This document shows, piece by piece, positions 41,359 to 54,610 of a stretch of DNA of 64,000 nt. The first letter of the stretch is position 1; every line of letters begins with the position of its first letter. The position numbers and the translations under genes are program-made. The DNA is from Calliopum simillimum (taxonomy: Eukaryota; Arthropoda; Insecta; Diptera; Lauxaniidae), in contig OX638368.1 of the NCBI GenBank assembly GCA_951812925.1, positions 157,590,492 to 157,654,491 on the forward strand. Direction: 5' to 3'. The notes beneath the pieces are model-generated. The model did no database searches. It had not been told where the DNA came from and worked only from the letters and a program-made list of their open reading frames with translations.

Positions 41359-44248
41359 ATCTGTAAAATGTGACCAAGCTAAGTGGTCAACAAAATGGCA
41401 ATTCTCAATTATTGCTCCCCTCTGACGGACGCACAGCTGCCTAACAAATGCATACGCACAAGCAACTGTAATTACACGAATGTGGTGAACACACGTGTTG
41501 TTTGCACACTCTCTCACGGTTTTTCAAGTGGGGACTTTGTGAATGAATAATGATAAAATCAACTATGCGCCTGCAGTCCTTGCAATTCTACACAATATTT
41601 TCCAATTACCATATCGACTTTTCTCAAAGATTGGGTAGTATCTAATGTCGCTGCTATTGCAAAAAATTGCTTAATTAAGTCACCTTTTATTTATATTACT
41701 TTCTTGCACTTTCCAAAGTGTAGGAAAAACTAATAACATAGCAAATTATCGAATATCTAATTAGAAATAAGCTACAGACTATTAATCAATCAGAATATTC
41801 GAGTAAAACACATGTCGATTCTTCGACACCACACCTTATTGTATTTCTAAAGATACTTAGGTCAAAGATTTAAGAAATAGAAAGAAAGTTCACTCAGTGG
41901 AACGCTTAGGTGTACTATTCTGTAGGACCAAGGGCTCTATTCCAAAACTAGCTTGTAAACTACACCATGGAGGCGACCAACTAATCCAAATTCTGGTCCC
42001 ATCACATGTAAAGTTCTATGTATGATTTTCATTGCTTGTCATTGGACGTTACCAATTGTCTGCTTAAGCATAACGTTGAGACCAGAAAAAGCCCAATTGT
42101 CTCCTTATGCATTACATTGAAACAAAAAAAAGGCCAATCAATTAAAAATTAATTTCAAAAATTTAATTTAAATATAAATTTTACACAAAACCGTCAGATG
42201 ATTCTGTAGCCGATGTGCTGAAGAGTATGTTATATATTTCTGAGTAAATTTTTTTGAAATCTTTTTTTGGAATATTTTTATTTTTTAAATTAAATAAAAT
42301 CCAGATTAAACATTTTGAGGTGAGCTAACATGTCATTAAAAAAAAGTTTTAAATTTCATCTCTTTTCAATAGATTTTTGTCGCCGACCTATTCATGAAGA
42401 ATATCACTAAGAATTTTGCTATTGTATTTTCAAGAACTAAATAGTTCGATGCGGTTTGATTTTGATGACCTAAAAATTGCCGCACATCACTATGGAAACA
42501 CAAAAAATAAAATAAAATAAAAATAAGGTTTGGAAATTTTTAATACTCAACAATCTTTAGAAGTCTTTTCAAGACCAAGACTAAAACTAAATACAAAACC
42601 AAGACCAAGACTCAACGTGCAAGAACAAAACCAAGACTAAGACTGCTATGGTCTTGCTCTTACGTCTCTATCCAATATACTTATATCTAAGGTTGAAAAC
42701 TGCTACAATCTCCAATGGAGATTGCTGCCTTTGTTTTGATAACTAAATTCTTGAGCAAAACCTCTTAGAGCTCCGTCAAAAAATAATATTATTAGCTGTA
42801 AATAGACCTAATGGACCTATGAGCTAAAACAAGATGAAAAATAAACGGTCAGGCATTGTAAAGCACGTTTAGTCGCACAAGGTTACGGTCAAAAGTATTT
42901 CGAAGGATTTGATACTATTTTGCGGCAGTAAATCTTTCGTATCTTTTTATCCAAAAAAGGAGATCAGGATATGCATGTACATTAGAATGGGTCAAAATTT
43001 GTATTGATCCCGATACCGTCTGAAAAGTTAGAAGGACTTTAAAAAACGATATTTGCATCAGTTCCTTGAAAAACCTACGGAGTTTTTCTGTAGTTTAGTG
43101 CTAAAATAGTACCAAAGTTAGTACTTTTGTCAAAAAATTTAACATGTTCTTATAACCTGATTCAATACCTTTCCAAAAATGGTCTGAACATGAAAATTGG
43201 TTTATAAATATCTAAGTTATGGATAATTTTGTGAAAGAGTATTTTTCACAATTTACTGATTTTTCCATCCCCCAAAAACCACAAAAAAGTCACGGTTTTT
43301 TTTTCACCATTTTTATTGGTTTAAGCAACTAATGAAGTCATGTACCTAATTTCAGCGAAATCGAAGGGGCTGTGGCAGTTCGATTATTACAAAACCCAGC
43401 AATGTCCACTTGATTGAAACAAACACGACAATCTCCAAATTTCTTATCGAATTTGTCCATAAGCCGCTTTGAGGATTTGGTTCAAACTTGGTTTACATCC
43501 TCATCTAACTTTACTCTACAGAATTACAAAACATACAGTATACTAAATACGTGTATCTTCAGAGATACACGTTTTTTTTAGTTTTCACAAAATTGAAAAA
43601 ATTGGAGATTGTCGCCTTTGCTTCTTTACTCCTCATATGTTTTATAAAATCATTTTATTTTTTTTTCATTAAAACATATTTAATTAATAAATCTAAGAAT
43701 AAACAAATAAAAAACTAAAAAAAATTCTTCATTAATGCTGACGTATTTGTGACAAAATCATCGACGACATTTTCCTCTACAAATCACTCGGAAGTGTAGG
43801 CATAAGTGATATAATCACTCCGTACCGATATTGTCCGCTACGAGTTGCTAGCATACTGACGAATTCGTCTGAAAAGTTCATACATGCATGAAGTCGAACC
43901 GTCCGTTTGTCCCTTATAATGTAACCTTGTCTCTATTTGTCATTGATAAATCGTCGCATCGTTCGCCACCGGGAATCTACTGAATAACTACATATATGTA
44001 TATGAGGCTATCAAAGCAAACGTTACCTTATTGACCATTATCCATATTTTTTCACAGAATGCAATGACGACCGTAAGGCAGGCTGAAAAAATATTCACGA
44101 CAATATTCATTCCTGATAAGGTCCTATAACTACAGTTTGGATAAAACTTGTTATCCCAAGATCACACAAGTAAAATGTTTTTGTTTTTGTTTTTAATCAG
44201 TCTAATGTTACCGTTTCAACCGATTCATAAATTCAATTAACCAATTAA
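41359..44248. other. Non-coding stretch with dispersed repeats
   Basis: Bases 41944-42240 (CCAAAACTAGCTTGTAAACT, TTGAGACCAGAAAA, ACACAAAACCG) recur as 45887-46070. CAAGAC-type repeats lie at 42560-42660. ACAATCTCCAAATTT at 43431 is mirrored by AAATTGGAGATTGT at 43600. No gene is seen. Confidence 0.4.
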
Positions 44249-44445
44249 CCCAAGGGGACCAGAAATGCTTCAAAAACCCTTCTGAAGTGCATCTTTTTCA
44301 CCTATAAGCGCTTCCGCTCCGTAAGAACTATTCATGTCTTAGGATGTAAGCGCGCTTAAGCTTGCCGCAGCCTTACTTCAAAAGGCCTTTTCAAGCGCTT
44401 ATTTGTAGTTCTGCGGTTAGCGTTTTTCAATAAAATGAAAAGAAA

Positions 44446-44560
44446 AAAACTGGCAACACCAGGATTTGAATCCACGACCGTCCGTGTGATAGATAGAAAC
44501 ATATTATTTTTACTTACATTTACCAACTCGTTAGACCGTTACGCCATCACCCTATAGGAC
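44446..44560 (-). ncRNA. tRNA-like pol III module (copy of 10790)
   Basis: Read on the - strand: GGTGATGGCGTAACGGTCTA (A-box-like), TGTAAGTAAAAATAATATG, GTCGTGGATTCAAATCCTGG (B box), then TTGCCAGTTTTTTTC. The order is the same as at 10790-10902, with a better preserved B box. Confidence 0.5.
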
Positions 44561-44754
44561 GAAGAGGTATAAAATTTGTATATTAAGCAAATGTTGTCCA
44601 AACAGAATTTGACATTCGAATGCTTACATCTATTCAATTAAAATAAATAAATAAGAGATGGGAAAATAGAAAAGTGAAATAAAAAAATGTTGAATAAAAA
44701 ATATTATATAAAAAAATAAATAGAGCAAAAGAAAAAAAAAGGAAAACAGTAAAA

Positions 44755-44825
44755 AAAATCACCCGGTGTGGATTCGAACCCATGTTGTTCTAACTGCAGT
44801 CTTATAAGTAATCATTGTAAGAGTG
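44755..44825 (-). ncRNA. Second tRNA-like module in the same element
   Basis: On the - strand ACATGGGTTCGAATCCACAC contains a perfect B box and is followed by a run of T. The A-box side (TGATTACTTATAAGACTGC) is weak. The copy at 10536-10562 has GGGTTTGAACCC and also ends in T runs. Confidence 0.4.
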
Positions 44826-44898
44826 CTTCTAAATTTCAAAGGGGACAAGCGCTTTTAAAGTGCTTGGATCAGAAGCGCTATAAATTTTTGCTCTTGGG

Positions 44899-46472
44899 AG
44901 CATACTGAAATTAAACAAAATACATACATATACACAATCACATAAACATGTATTCTGACGTACCGTACAAGAAAACACAACTCATATTAAAAATCAATTT
45001 ACTAAATTCAACAATATGAAAGGGCTATCCATCCATTTACTAATGTACTCAAAGGAAAACTGTAAATAAGCCAGCATACTTTTAGGCTTAATTTCATGGC
45101 TAATTTATTTTGTGCTGCTGTACCATTACACAGATTCAATTTATTCTGTTTTTGGTTGGCAACGAAGAAAATTGATTGGAATTTATTTATAACAAAAAAT
45201 ATTTGGTCAATTTATATAATCGACCAGACCAAAGTTACATATGGCTACTACCAAGGACACTACTTTTTTATGTAGCAGATAGAGAAGCAAATGTAGTGCA
45301 TAACAGCACAAAAATATGGCTAATTTATTCTTTTTAGCCAGTTTCATTTTTTTCTTTATTTTGCTAATTTTATGCCTCAATAAAATCTGCACAGTTTTGC
45401 TATTAAGGCCATATCATTCTACTTCCTATTACTACTGATTCCAGCCATGCTTCAGCTTGGTTTTTTGTTGTTGTTCGCTCTCTCTTCAGCTCGTAAATGT
45501 CTAGTGAATTGTGAAATTTTCTATAGAGCTGAGTGAAACTTCAGAAATGTGCGCACACGCTGCTTATGTTCACAACAATTTTATTTATTTGCTGTTGTAC
45601 TGTGTCAAACATTTAATAGCTGATTTTTGCTGCTACTACTTTGTGTTCCTTACACTGAAAGTTTTATACTTGCAAAATCAATTAATTACACTTCCGTTCC
45701 AGGAATTTCTTTTACTACAACCCCAAGTAGAACCTAAAGGTTGAAATGAATCGTCTACAAATAATGAGTGCAATTTTAGGGATTGACTTTGACTTATCGT
45801 AACGACTTGAATTTCTTTTTCAAACTACTTTTCCTATACTACTTTAAATCTTTCATTGGAAAAGTCAGTGTTCCTAGACTTTTCCAAAACTAGTTTGTAA
45901 ACTACATCATGGGGGCTACCGACAAGTCCAAATTCTGGTTAAATCACATATAAAGTTTGTTTCCTTATGCATTACTTCTTCTTTGAATATGTCACTCATT
46001 GCGAGCAACATTGAGACCAGAAAATGCAATTTAAAATATAAATTTCACACAAAACCGCAAAAAAGTTGTACAGCCCATGTTCTAAAGAGTTTCTTTGGAA
46101 GCTGCACGTTAAACCAAAAAACAAAAAAACATATGTCCGACAATTTTAAAAGAGAGTGCTTACCGGCCACGTAACGCCTCGCGGAGGTGGCGGGGGTAGC
46201 TCAAAAATTTCTGATGGGGACCCCCAAATTTTATTGTAATTTCGGATTTTACGTTCAAAATGACGACACTTTCGTCTGCAACATGTTTTCTTATTCAGCA
46301 TAGAAGGTGCAGTAATTGGCAAAAACAAAATTAACTTTAATTACAACGCCATGTATACCGAATAAGAAAAAATGTTTTCGACCAAAGAATCGTATTTTTG
46401 AACGTAAAATTCGAATTCGTAATAAAAGTTTAGGGACTCATCAGACGAAGTGTATTTAAATAATAGAAATTT
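44899..46472. other. Non-coding stretch
   Basis: It contains the 45887-46070 copy of the dispersed repeat described for 41944-42240. The 77-codon frame at 45511-45744 shows no known motif. Confidence 0.35.
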
Positions 46473-47112
46473 AACCAGTGATGGTGTCACCTTTGGCCTG
46501 GCCAAACATTAAATACCCTACATTGCAGTATTTTGAAAATTTTTCTCATATGGGAGGTGCCACGTCCTTAATATTTGAGTGAAATTTAGTTGGATTATCT
46601 CAAAAAACTCTTTCAGTATAGCATTTTGAAACTTTTGCTTATATGGGAGGTGCCATGTCCTCTTGTCTGAATTCGCCCAGTTTTTGCTTGGAGCTTGCAT
46701 TTGTAGTTCATAGTGTCTGAGTAAAATTTAGTTCGATTATCTCCAAAAACCCTTTCAGCGTTTTCAAGCTTTTGTTTAAATGGGAAGTGCCACGCCCTCT
46801 TGTCCGAGTTCGCCCAGTTTTCGGTTAGAGCTGGCTCTTACAATTCTTAGTATTTATGCATGTTTTGGTTGCATTGTCGTGAAAAATACTCCTTAAGTTG
46901 CATTTTGAATATATTTTTTATATGGGCGGTTGGCGTGTCCTTTGACCGATTTCACACATTTTCAATCAGACAAGCTAACTTTTATGACATGGCTATATCG
47001 ACTCAAGGGGTGACGCTGATCAAGAATATATATACTTTTCTATACCTGCCACGCTCCTACTCTGCGTTACAAACGGAAGGACAAATTGAATATGCCCTGG
47101 ATGTAGGGTATA
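46473..47112 (+). mobile_element. mini-me-like element, near full length
   Basis: It runs from GGCCTGGCCAAACATTAAAT to GATGTAGGGTATA. Array units with ATATGGGAGGTGCCA lie near 46548 and 46643, and a diverged one near 46780. The core GACATGGCTATATCGACTCA is present, but the tetranucleotide tract is lost. Confidence 0.7.
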
Positions 47113-48025
47113 AAAATTGGAATTGAAAATCACTGCGTTTGAACCTTGTTCTCTCTCCACGCAGCGGAAGTCATTAGATAGGTATAATATCGTTTGCTCT
47201 TTATCACAGTGGATGAAGTGCCAAACAATACGTAGGCAATGAAGTAACAATTTTACTGACACAATCGATACATAATCGGACTACTTTTAGTGTTTATAGT
47301 GAATTATGTATTACAATTGGACCATTTTTGATACATTTCACTGATTTTGCATTATATTTGGACCGTTTTTGTTGCAATTCTTATTTTTAGTGAATTTGTG
47401 ATTCTCAACAAATCTATGAGAGTTCTTTTGGATATCGGCACATGTGTCTGATGAGGTTGAAACGCGTTACACAACCCAGCATTCCAAGTATGGTTTTTTA
47501 TTTTGTTGGTGTTTTACATAAACACATTGAACAGTATTCTCTAACCAATCTGATCCAAGCTTGTTGGTAGCACGTAATGTAAACCATTTTGTTTAGAAAA
47601 AAAAAAAATAATTAAAAAAACAAATGGCCACTATGATTGACATAAAAAAAACTTAATTATCCAAATAAGCTTCACTACACATGCAATAATTATGACCACT
47701 CGATAATATGTCATTTCCATGAGATTAAAGCAAATAACTCTTTACGTGTACGTATCTTTTTTATTGCCTTACCACTTTGCTACGTCTGTGTCAGTCATTT
47801 ATTATGTCACTCAAAAAGTTTTGACATTTCGTAAGTTTTGCAAGAAATGCGTCGTTGTGATGATCAACGTGAATTGTTTAAGAATAAAAATGCGTGAAAA
47901 ATTATTTCTTGTTTTTGCTCCATGAATAGTTTTTGCAAGAATTTTAAATTTGTCATATGATTAAAAGAACACAATTTGACATTTCAATGCATACAGCACA
48001 AAGCAAGTTTTGGGTGCTTTTTATC
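47113..48025. other. Non-coding stretch
   Basis: GTGCTTTTTATCATATC leads into the next element. No gene is seen. Confidence 0.3.
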
Positions 48026-48730
48026 ATATCGATACCTTAGAGCGCTATAGTCCTATCTCCACTTTTTGCGATTTTGAGATTTTTGCAGCTATGGCATCAT
48101 TGTGGGCTTCTTTACCGTGTGGAAAACTGTGTGATGTCAAAATACCACTAAAATACCAAAATATTCGATAATTAAAAATGCTATCTCCAAACTGTAATTT
48201 TTTCAAGAGCGCTACTGTCCTATCTCCACTGAATATTCAAATAGGTTTCCTTTTTTAAAAAAAAACTCTTCGTGTTTTCGCGTTTTCTTCGCGTTTCATG
48301 ACTTTTTGCGACATTTTAGTGAATAAATTTGCTTACATCCAAGGCTCCACTCTTGTTTGTCGGAACCAAAAATTAAAAAAAAAAAAAAAAAAATCGTTTC
48401 TTTCGTTTTTTTTGTACGCGTTTCATGACTTTTTACGACATTTTAGTGGAAAAAATTCAAAAAATGTACTAAATACATCATTTATTTCAATAGTAGTGGC
48501 ATCCTATATAGGGGCAAAAGTAATGACATACTATAAATTGGCTGGGAAATTCATAAAATTGGTCAAAAACATTAAATATGTTAAAATATACCATAGGTAA
48601 AAATATTGCATGTATCGTTATATCAAAATAGGAGCCAATCCTAAATAACCACTGTTTGAAATCTTCTTTTTGCATTTCCCAACAATTGGAAGAATGTAGA
48701 TAGGACTATAGCGCTCTAAGGTATCGATAT
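48026..48730. mobile_element. TIR element with TATCGATA ends
   Basis: ATATCGATACCTTAGAGCGC plus TATAGTCCTATCT is mirrored exactly at the right end. A third partial copy (AGAGCGCTACTGTCCTATCT) lies inside at 48209. The arms are about 33 bp and the element is 705 bp. Non-coding. Confidence 0.7.
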
Positions 48731-48759
48731 TTATAATTTAGTATGCAGAACAGAACAAA

Positions 48760-49160
48760 ATATTAATTTTTTTCTTGCACCACTCTATGGTGGCTTAATC
48801 AGGCCAGAGTATTACAGTACTTTCGTGTCCACGAAGCTGTTTGAAATCTGACTTAACGTGTGTTTCATCGTCCATTTCAGTACAGTAAAATTTAGTCAGG
48901 AAACTTTCGGGCTTGCTTTTAAGCCTACAGCTGCTTTTCATCGGTATGATCCGGTACTTTTTGAAATCTGTAGGGGTTCAGTGTACGTTTCTTCTTTAAT
49001 CTTTGTATAGTAGATTGCGAGGTACCTGAACTTACAGTAATATCTCGCATTGAAATGTTAGAACTCTGCTCAAAGAGTTGCTTTGCTCTTTTGACCAACT
49101 ATGCGTCTAAGGTTGGCTTTTTGATATAATTTTTCGTACGATAAGTAGACCCATTCTATG
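48760..49160 (-). pseudogene. Tc1/mariner-superfamily transposase relic, copy 2
   Basis: On the - strand AAACTTTACTGTACTGAAAT, GGACGATGAAACACACGTTA (MDDETHV) and the ATCATACCGATGAAAAGCAG region match the 23100-23810 relic, with a large deletion of the C-terminal half. It also shares AAGCCACCATAGAGTGGTGC. Confidence 0.55.
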
Positions 49161-50364
49161 ATTCAAAATAACAATTTGAACAGTGCTTTTTGATGCACCT
49201 GTTTTTTTGAGCTAAAACTAAAAATTTTAAATCCAGTTTTCTTAAGAAAGTGAACAAAATCAGTTTTCGAAATTATAATTGATTGCTAGACATCTTTTTT
49301 GTTTTTAAAGCGCTATCACCAAGTGTTACATATTTTTTTAATCATGTTACGTGTATTGCATACATGTTATTGGCCCATGGACAAAAATCAAAATTTTTAG
49401 TGACTCGAAACCTAACAATATTAGTATTAATCGATGGGTAATTCCATCAATAAAATAAAAACAAAATATTTAGAGGAAAAGCTCAGTTTTGACCACGCTG
49501 TGACACTTCAAAGTTAAGATATTTTTAAAAAAAAAAAAAAAAATCATGTTTTGTTCAATTCGTTTTGGGTTCTCTTAAACAAATAATTATCAAAACTTGT
49601 GTTTTGATTAAACTAAGCGAAGTAAATTTTTTTATAATAAATAAAACCTTTAAGTAAATAAATAGAATTAAAAAATTTTAGAAAATATATAATTTGTTAT
49701 ATATTGTAGTGATTTTAATATATGATATTATCAAATGAAAAACTACAGAAATTAACAAATTTCGATGAAAAAAAAAAAAAACAAATCCCATTAAAATAAG
49801 TACCGCTTTTTCTTTAAATCAACAAGTACGGATTCTATATAATCAGGAACTGCAAATAACTTTTCCTACTTCGTCCTACAAATATAAAATTTATGTTGAC
49901 AAGCTTTTTTGTTTTTACTAACACAAATGGTCTCAGAAGTACAAAAAGACATTATTTCTTCTACGAATGTTTCATTTGTTATAATTAATATTACTTTTTC
50001 GTATTCGTTATATATGGGGCTTAAGAAAATCGTCCTAGATACCTGGTTTTTAGAAAAACTATGAAGTTTACAACAAATCTGAGATAATTTTTGAGCTTAG
50101 CGACCCCAAATTAATTATAGTACCAAATTTCATCGATATCCAACCATTGCTTCTATTTTTGACCATTGCTTGTATGGTCTCAACACACTGTGCGCCCTCT
50201 TGTCTGAATTCACCTAGATTTCTTTACGAGCTTGAACCGTTCATCTCTATTACTATGATTTTGAAAATAGTTTCCGTTTCATCAGATATTCTATGAAATC
50301 AACCAAATTTTACATCAAATTGAAAGTTTTGGTGTTGGGAATTTGAAGTTCTGAGCAACTTTAA
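49161..50364. other. Non-coding stretch
   Basis: A short mini-me-like patch lies at 50190-50230 (GCGCCCTCTTGTCTGAATTC). No gene is seen. Confidence 0.3.
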
Positions 50365-50367
50365 TTA

Positions 50368-51824
50368 CACTGTTCGACACAAAAAAAAACACATGAGAAA
50401 TTCCAAAAAATTCTTAAAGTAGACGTTAAAAAAAAATACCCGTGTCTCGTGGTTTTTCCCCAGCACGTCACATTTTTTTTAATCGATTTTTGAAGTTTTT
50501 TATCCACTGTACATGAAAAAAACAAAAATACCGCATTCTTGTGTTAAATCGATGAATTTAACTAAATGATCCTTACATTTGAGGTGTATCATTTGTTCAG
50601 CAAACTTATGCAAGATATTGCGGGGAATATTTTTGTAGAAATTTTAGCCCTGTACAACCCCTACATGTGGGTAATTTTTGCCCTTTTCTTAAAAAGGTAC
50701 AAAAATGACACCTAAAACAAGGGAATATTGAGTCGGTATGTACTACAGAAATATTTGCTATAGAATTTATGTGTGTCAAGTTAGCGTGGCAACTTTATCG
50801 GATCGAGTTGGGAGTAGGCTTGGAATTTGCAGCTTTTTTGCTGTGATTTTGCTGTGGAAAGAATAATTTTGCAGCTCGAAAATTTTAGGGTGTTTCGATA
50901 ATTTTTAATTTTTTTCAGTGTAAAAATTAAAAAATTTTTAGCTTAGAATTTGCAGCTTTTTCTGTGCGATTTTTCTGTGAAAACAAAAATTTTGCAGCTC
51001 TTGTTTTTCTTTAAAAAACCCCCTGCCCCGCTAACACTACTAGTTGCTGAACACTAAAAAAGAAAAATTTCATCCCGAAAGCAAAAAAATCGTTAAAATC
51101 AGTAAGCAGTTCTAACAATAAATATTTCCCAAATTTCACCCCACTGTCAAACTCTAAAACTACATTTTGGACAAAACTCGTTCTCACAAGATCATAACGA
51201 AATCACACAAGGATTATTTTCCTAGAATACATTAACCTATTATATCCTGTTTTTATGGGTCTTTTTAAAATTTCACTTAAAGTTACCAAAACGAAAAATT
51301 CTTAAAACTTAAGGTAAGCGCGTCAGGGATGTAAGTAATATGCAATATGAAAAGTCCCAATTGATTTTAACGATTTTTTTGGTTTCGGGCATAAACTTCG
51401 ACCTTTACGTGCTTAGAAACTAGTAGTGAAATTTAATAGCGAATATTTCTGTAGTACATACTGACTCAATATTTGCCTGTTTTGGGTGTCATTTTTGTAC
51501 CTTTTTAAGAAAAGGGCAAAATGACCCACATGGGGTTAAACAGGGTTAAAATTTTATGCAAAAATATTCCCCGCAATATCCTGCATAAGTTTGCTGAACA
51601 CATGATACACCTCAAATGTAAGGATCATATAGTTAAATTCATCGATTTAACACAAGAATGCGGTATTTTTGGTTTTACAGTGGATAAAAAGCTTCAAAAA
51701 TCGATTAAAAAACAATGTGCTGGAGAAAAATCACGAGAAACGGGTATTTTTTTTTAACGTCTACTTTAAGAATTTTTAGGATTTTCTATGTGTTTTTAAA
51801 AAAGTTCGAAATTGTCGAACAGTG
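50368..51824. mobile_element. Large CACTG-ended inverted-repeat element
   Basis: The ends CACTGTTCGAC and GTCGAACAGTG are flanked by TTA (50365-50367, 51825-51827). The arms are several hundred bases long and similar throughout (GGATCATATAGTTAAATTCA in the right arm; TGACACCTAAAACA in the left). A foreign stretch about 50774-51045 (TCAAGTTAGCG ... CCGCTAACAC) is nested. It has no coding capacity; a CACTG end with a 3-bp duplication hints at CACTA/CMC-type, but this is tentative. Confidence 0.65.
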
Positions 51825-51827
51825 TTA

Positions 51828-53159
51828 TTTAACCAACGTAATACATACACTGTTCTATCTTTTCTGAAAATTTAATTTCTTTATTCCATAGCCGCTCTCA
51901 GCCTATAAGCGTTTGAAGAATTTAATGGCAACCGCGTGGCGTGCGCATTAGTTTAGTTTCAAAGTTTTATTCATAAGGATAACAGGCGCCACATTGTACC
52001 AATGGATTCCACTGATGTTCCTCGCCTCAAACTGCTCATTTCCTTCTAATTTTATAGTCTTCTCGCCCCAACTCATTAAATTTCATCACTGAGCATTTTC
52101 GTTTTTTACGGCAATTTTTTATTTTTGTTCTTTCATGTTTTACCACCTACGTTTGACGTGGATTTGCAATTAGCTGTAATTGCAGTGCAATTTAAAATTT
52201 TGTTTCACTGTTGTTGTTTTTATATTGTACATACAAGTACAATGAATGAATGTATAAGTGACTTGTTTTGCGAAAACATGCCTTAAAATAAGCTTTCGAG
52301 AAAAATTCGTTTAAAGTTGTTTGTATTATTTTTTTTAAATTCACACAAGTTTACTTGGGACTCATTCAAACGGGCGTTTTCAAGGTCAAAAAATGTTTTT
52401 AAATTTTTGTAAGTGACACTACTACCTCATAATTGACTTAAAAGAGTGAAAATCTCAAAATCGATTTTTTCTCAAGTTGAAATAACTCAGCTTTTGTCTC
52501 ACGATTCTGGCATAACTTTTAGTTGATTCCGTTTTTGATCGCCATTTGAAGCTTTTTTCCATCGTTTCTATTTCAATCGATGCAATTATTTTATCTTCAG
52601 TGTTAAAAATCTTACTACCGCATATTATTTCTTCGGTACATTGATCAGCATACTAGCAATTACGAACTTTTTTTTTTTGGTATTTTTTTTTTTTCAAAAC
52701 TGGACATTTCTGCTCTTCATATTTATTTGGATTATTTTTTAAATGGCTTATAGGCAATATTCAAAAAATAGACTTATCCTATTAAAACTAAGGTTTCATT
52801 TCAAATTAATAAAATTTTGCATGAAACAGTAAAAATAAAACTTTCAAGTGAATTCTTTGTAATAAATATTTTGTACAAGAATTTTCTGAGTTTGTTGCAT
52901 TAAGAGATAATAAAGATGAATACACAAAGCTTTAAAGAAGTAACGGGTGTGACAGCAAAATGTAACTCTGCAACAAAAATAAAACAATATGTAAATATAA
53001 TTACATCCTTTATATTTAACAGTATGAAAGTATGAAAAAATTCAAGAAAGTGAGCAGAGATTTTTTTAAATTTTGTCTTTAAGCTCATTTAAAGGTCACT
53101 CAAGGTCGATTTATGCAAAATCTCGGCTTGATGCGTTGTTTTTTCACTGTTTTTTTAGC
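51828..53159. other. Non-coding stretch
   Basis: No gene is seen. An ACGGGTGTGACA motif at 52943 belongs to a scattered series. Confidence 0.3.
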
Positions 53160-53700
53160 TAAGATACCCGCAAGATAAAGTATTTTCGAAATTTTACCCC
53201 ACTGTAAAACTCTTCATCTTCATTCTCGTTAAAACTTATTGTATCAAGGTCATCATTAAATTACGCAAGGAACAATTTTCTGGAACATCTTAACTTATTA
53301 TATCCTGCTCTTATGGTTCTTTTTGACCACTTTTTAAAAAAATGTTTATAATGGGTTAAAATGTTCCAAAAATATATTCTACAAAAGATCTTATTAGGGG
53401 TCACCAAAGGCGAAGAATGCGTAGAACTTCAAAATAATGAATAAAAAAGTACAAAATATACAATAAATATGAAAAATGAGCATTTTTTTTTTTTTTTTTG
53501 TTATTCATTTGTTTCATTTTTTCATTTTGTTACATTTTTGTAAGAACCATTCTTAAGTTTTAAGCATTTCTTGTCTTTGATGTCCCCTAATGAAATTTTC
53601 CGTAGAATATTTTTGTATAGCACTTTAACCTATTATAACTCATTTCTTTTGAAAGGGGGTCTAAAACCAAAAAACCCAAAAGTATAGAATATGTAAAATG
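53160..53700. repeat. Inverted repeat related to the CACTG-ended family
   Basis: TATTATATCCTGCTCTTATG, then TTATTAGGGGTCACCAAAGG, are mirrored from about 53570 to 53670 (ATGTCCCCTAATGAAATTTT, TTTAACCTATTATAACTCA). The left arm also matches 19470-19610. It is an inner fragment without ends. Confidence 0.5.
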
Positions 53701-54239
53701 GGTTAAGATGTTGTTCTTGTTTGGAAACTTTATGGTTGTTTAACCGAAAAAATAAGTAATACGGTAAGGGTTGGAAGGCAAAATAATAAAAAAGTAACGG
53801 GTGCAACAATGTTAACAAATGAAAAATAATAACAACAATGATTTATTGGCGTTCATTTGGCATCACGAAAATATTACGTTCACTTGCATTGTTAGTCTCC
53901 TTTATTTTTGATGCAAAAAGGTAACGGGCGCGACAGAGATTACTTATTTTTCAATAAATTCTCAAAATTTTATTTAAAAAGCTAGCAGTACAAAACTGCT
54001 ATTCGACGTAGACAGTCGGCACTTTCAGCTGGTAATGGTTTTTGTTGTCATATATCAGCGTTACTCTAGTGTCAAAAAACGACTGTTTATAAGTGTTTTT
54101 TTTTTTTTTTTTTTTTTTTTCATGAATTAAAATAAAATAAATAAATAAAATAATCTTTCTTTGATGTAGCTGATGCATGTGTTTTTTATTTCAAGCATTA
54201 AAATTTAATAAAAATATTTATATATTTTTGAGAACATAG

Positions 54240-54610
54240 AGAACAAGCTATGAGAAGGACGGCCAAAATCTTCGTCCAATGACAGAAATGTGGCCCTGGT
54301 CAAGGCTTAAGTTGACGAAGATTAAAAATTGATTCAAGAAATGATTGCTGATGATTTGAGGTTGTCGCAAATATTGGATAATGATCTGCTACACACGAAG
54401 AAATCTACTCGATGGGTTCTACGAATTTTAAATGAGATTCAAGAAGAAGCTCGAGTACATTTTTCCTAATATTTCCTAAGCAAATTCGAAAAAGGATGAT
54501 TAGCAATTTTAATAAAATCGTAACAGGTGATAAGGCTTGATTTTGTAAGCACAACCCGGAAACCCAACAAAATAAAACAAAGCACCCCCAAAAATAAGTG
54601 TTTGACAATA
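54240..54610 (+). pseudogene. Mariner-family transposase relic
   Basis: The broken translation gives VKVDEDQKLIQEMIADDLRL (approximately), then TKKSTRWVLRILNEIQEEAR and, further on, KIVTGDKA. This order matches the region of mariner transposases leading into the first catalytic Asp. It has many stops and no visible ends. Confidence 0.6.

Larger units (their letters stand above)
44249..44898. mobile_element. CCCAAGGGG-ended TIR element with tRNA-like modules (second copy)
   Basis: This is the reverse-oriented relative of 10424-11093. It runs from CCCAAGGGGACCAG to CTCTTGGG and holds CCTTCTGAAGTGCAT, GCGCTTCCGCTCCGTAAGAA and ATGTAAGCGCGCTTAAGC. On the - strand two B-box-like sites are seen: GGATTCAAATCC near 44465 and GGGTTCGAATCC near 44771. 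Both are followed by T runs. Confidence 0.7.

Noticed and set aside
45511..45744. 77-codon frame, possible short exon
   Set aside because: No conserved motif, splice support or codon bias could be seen.
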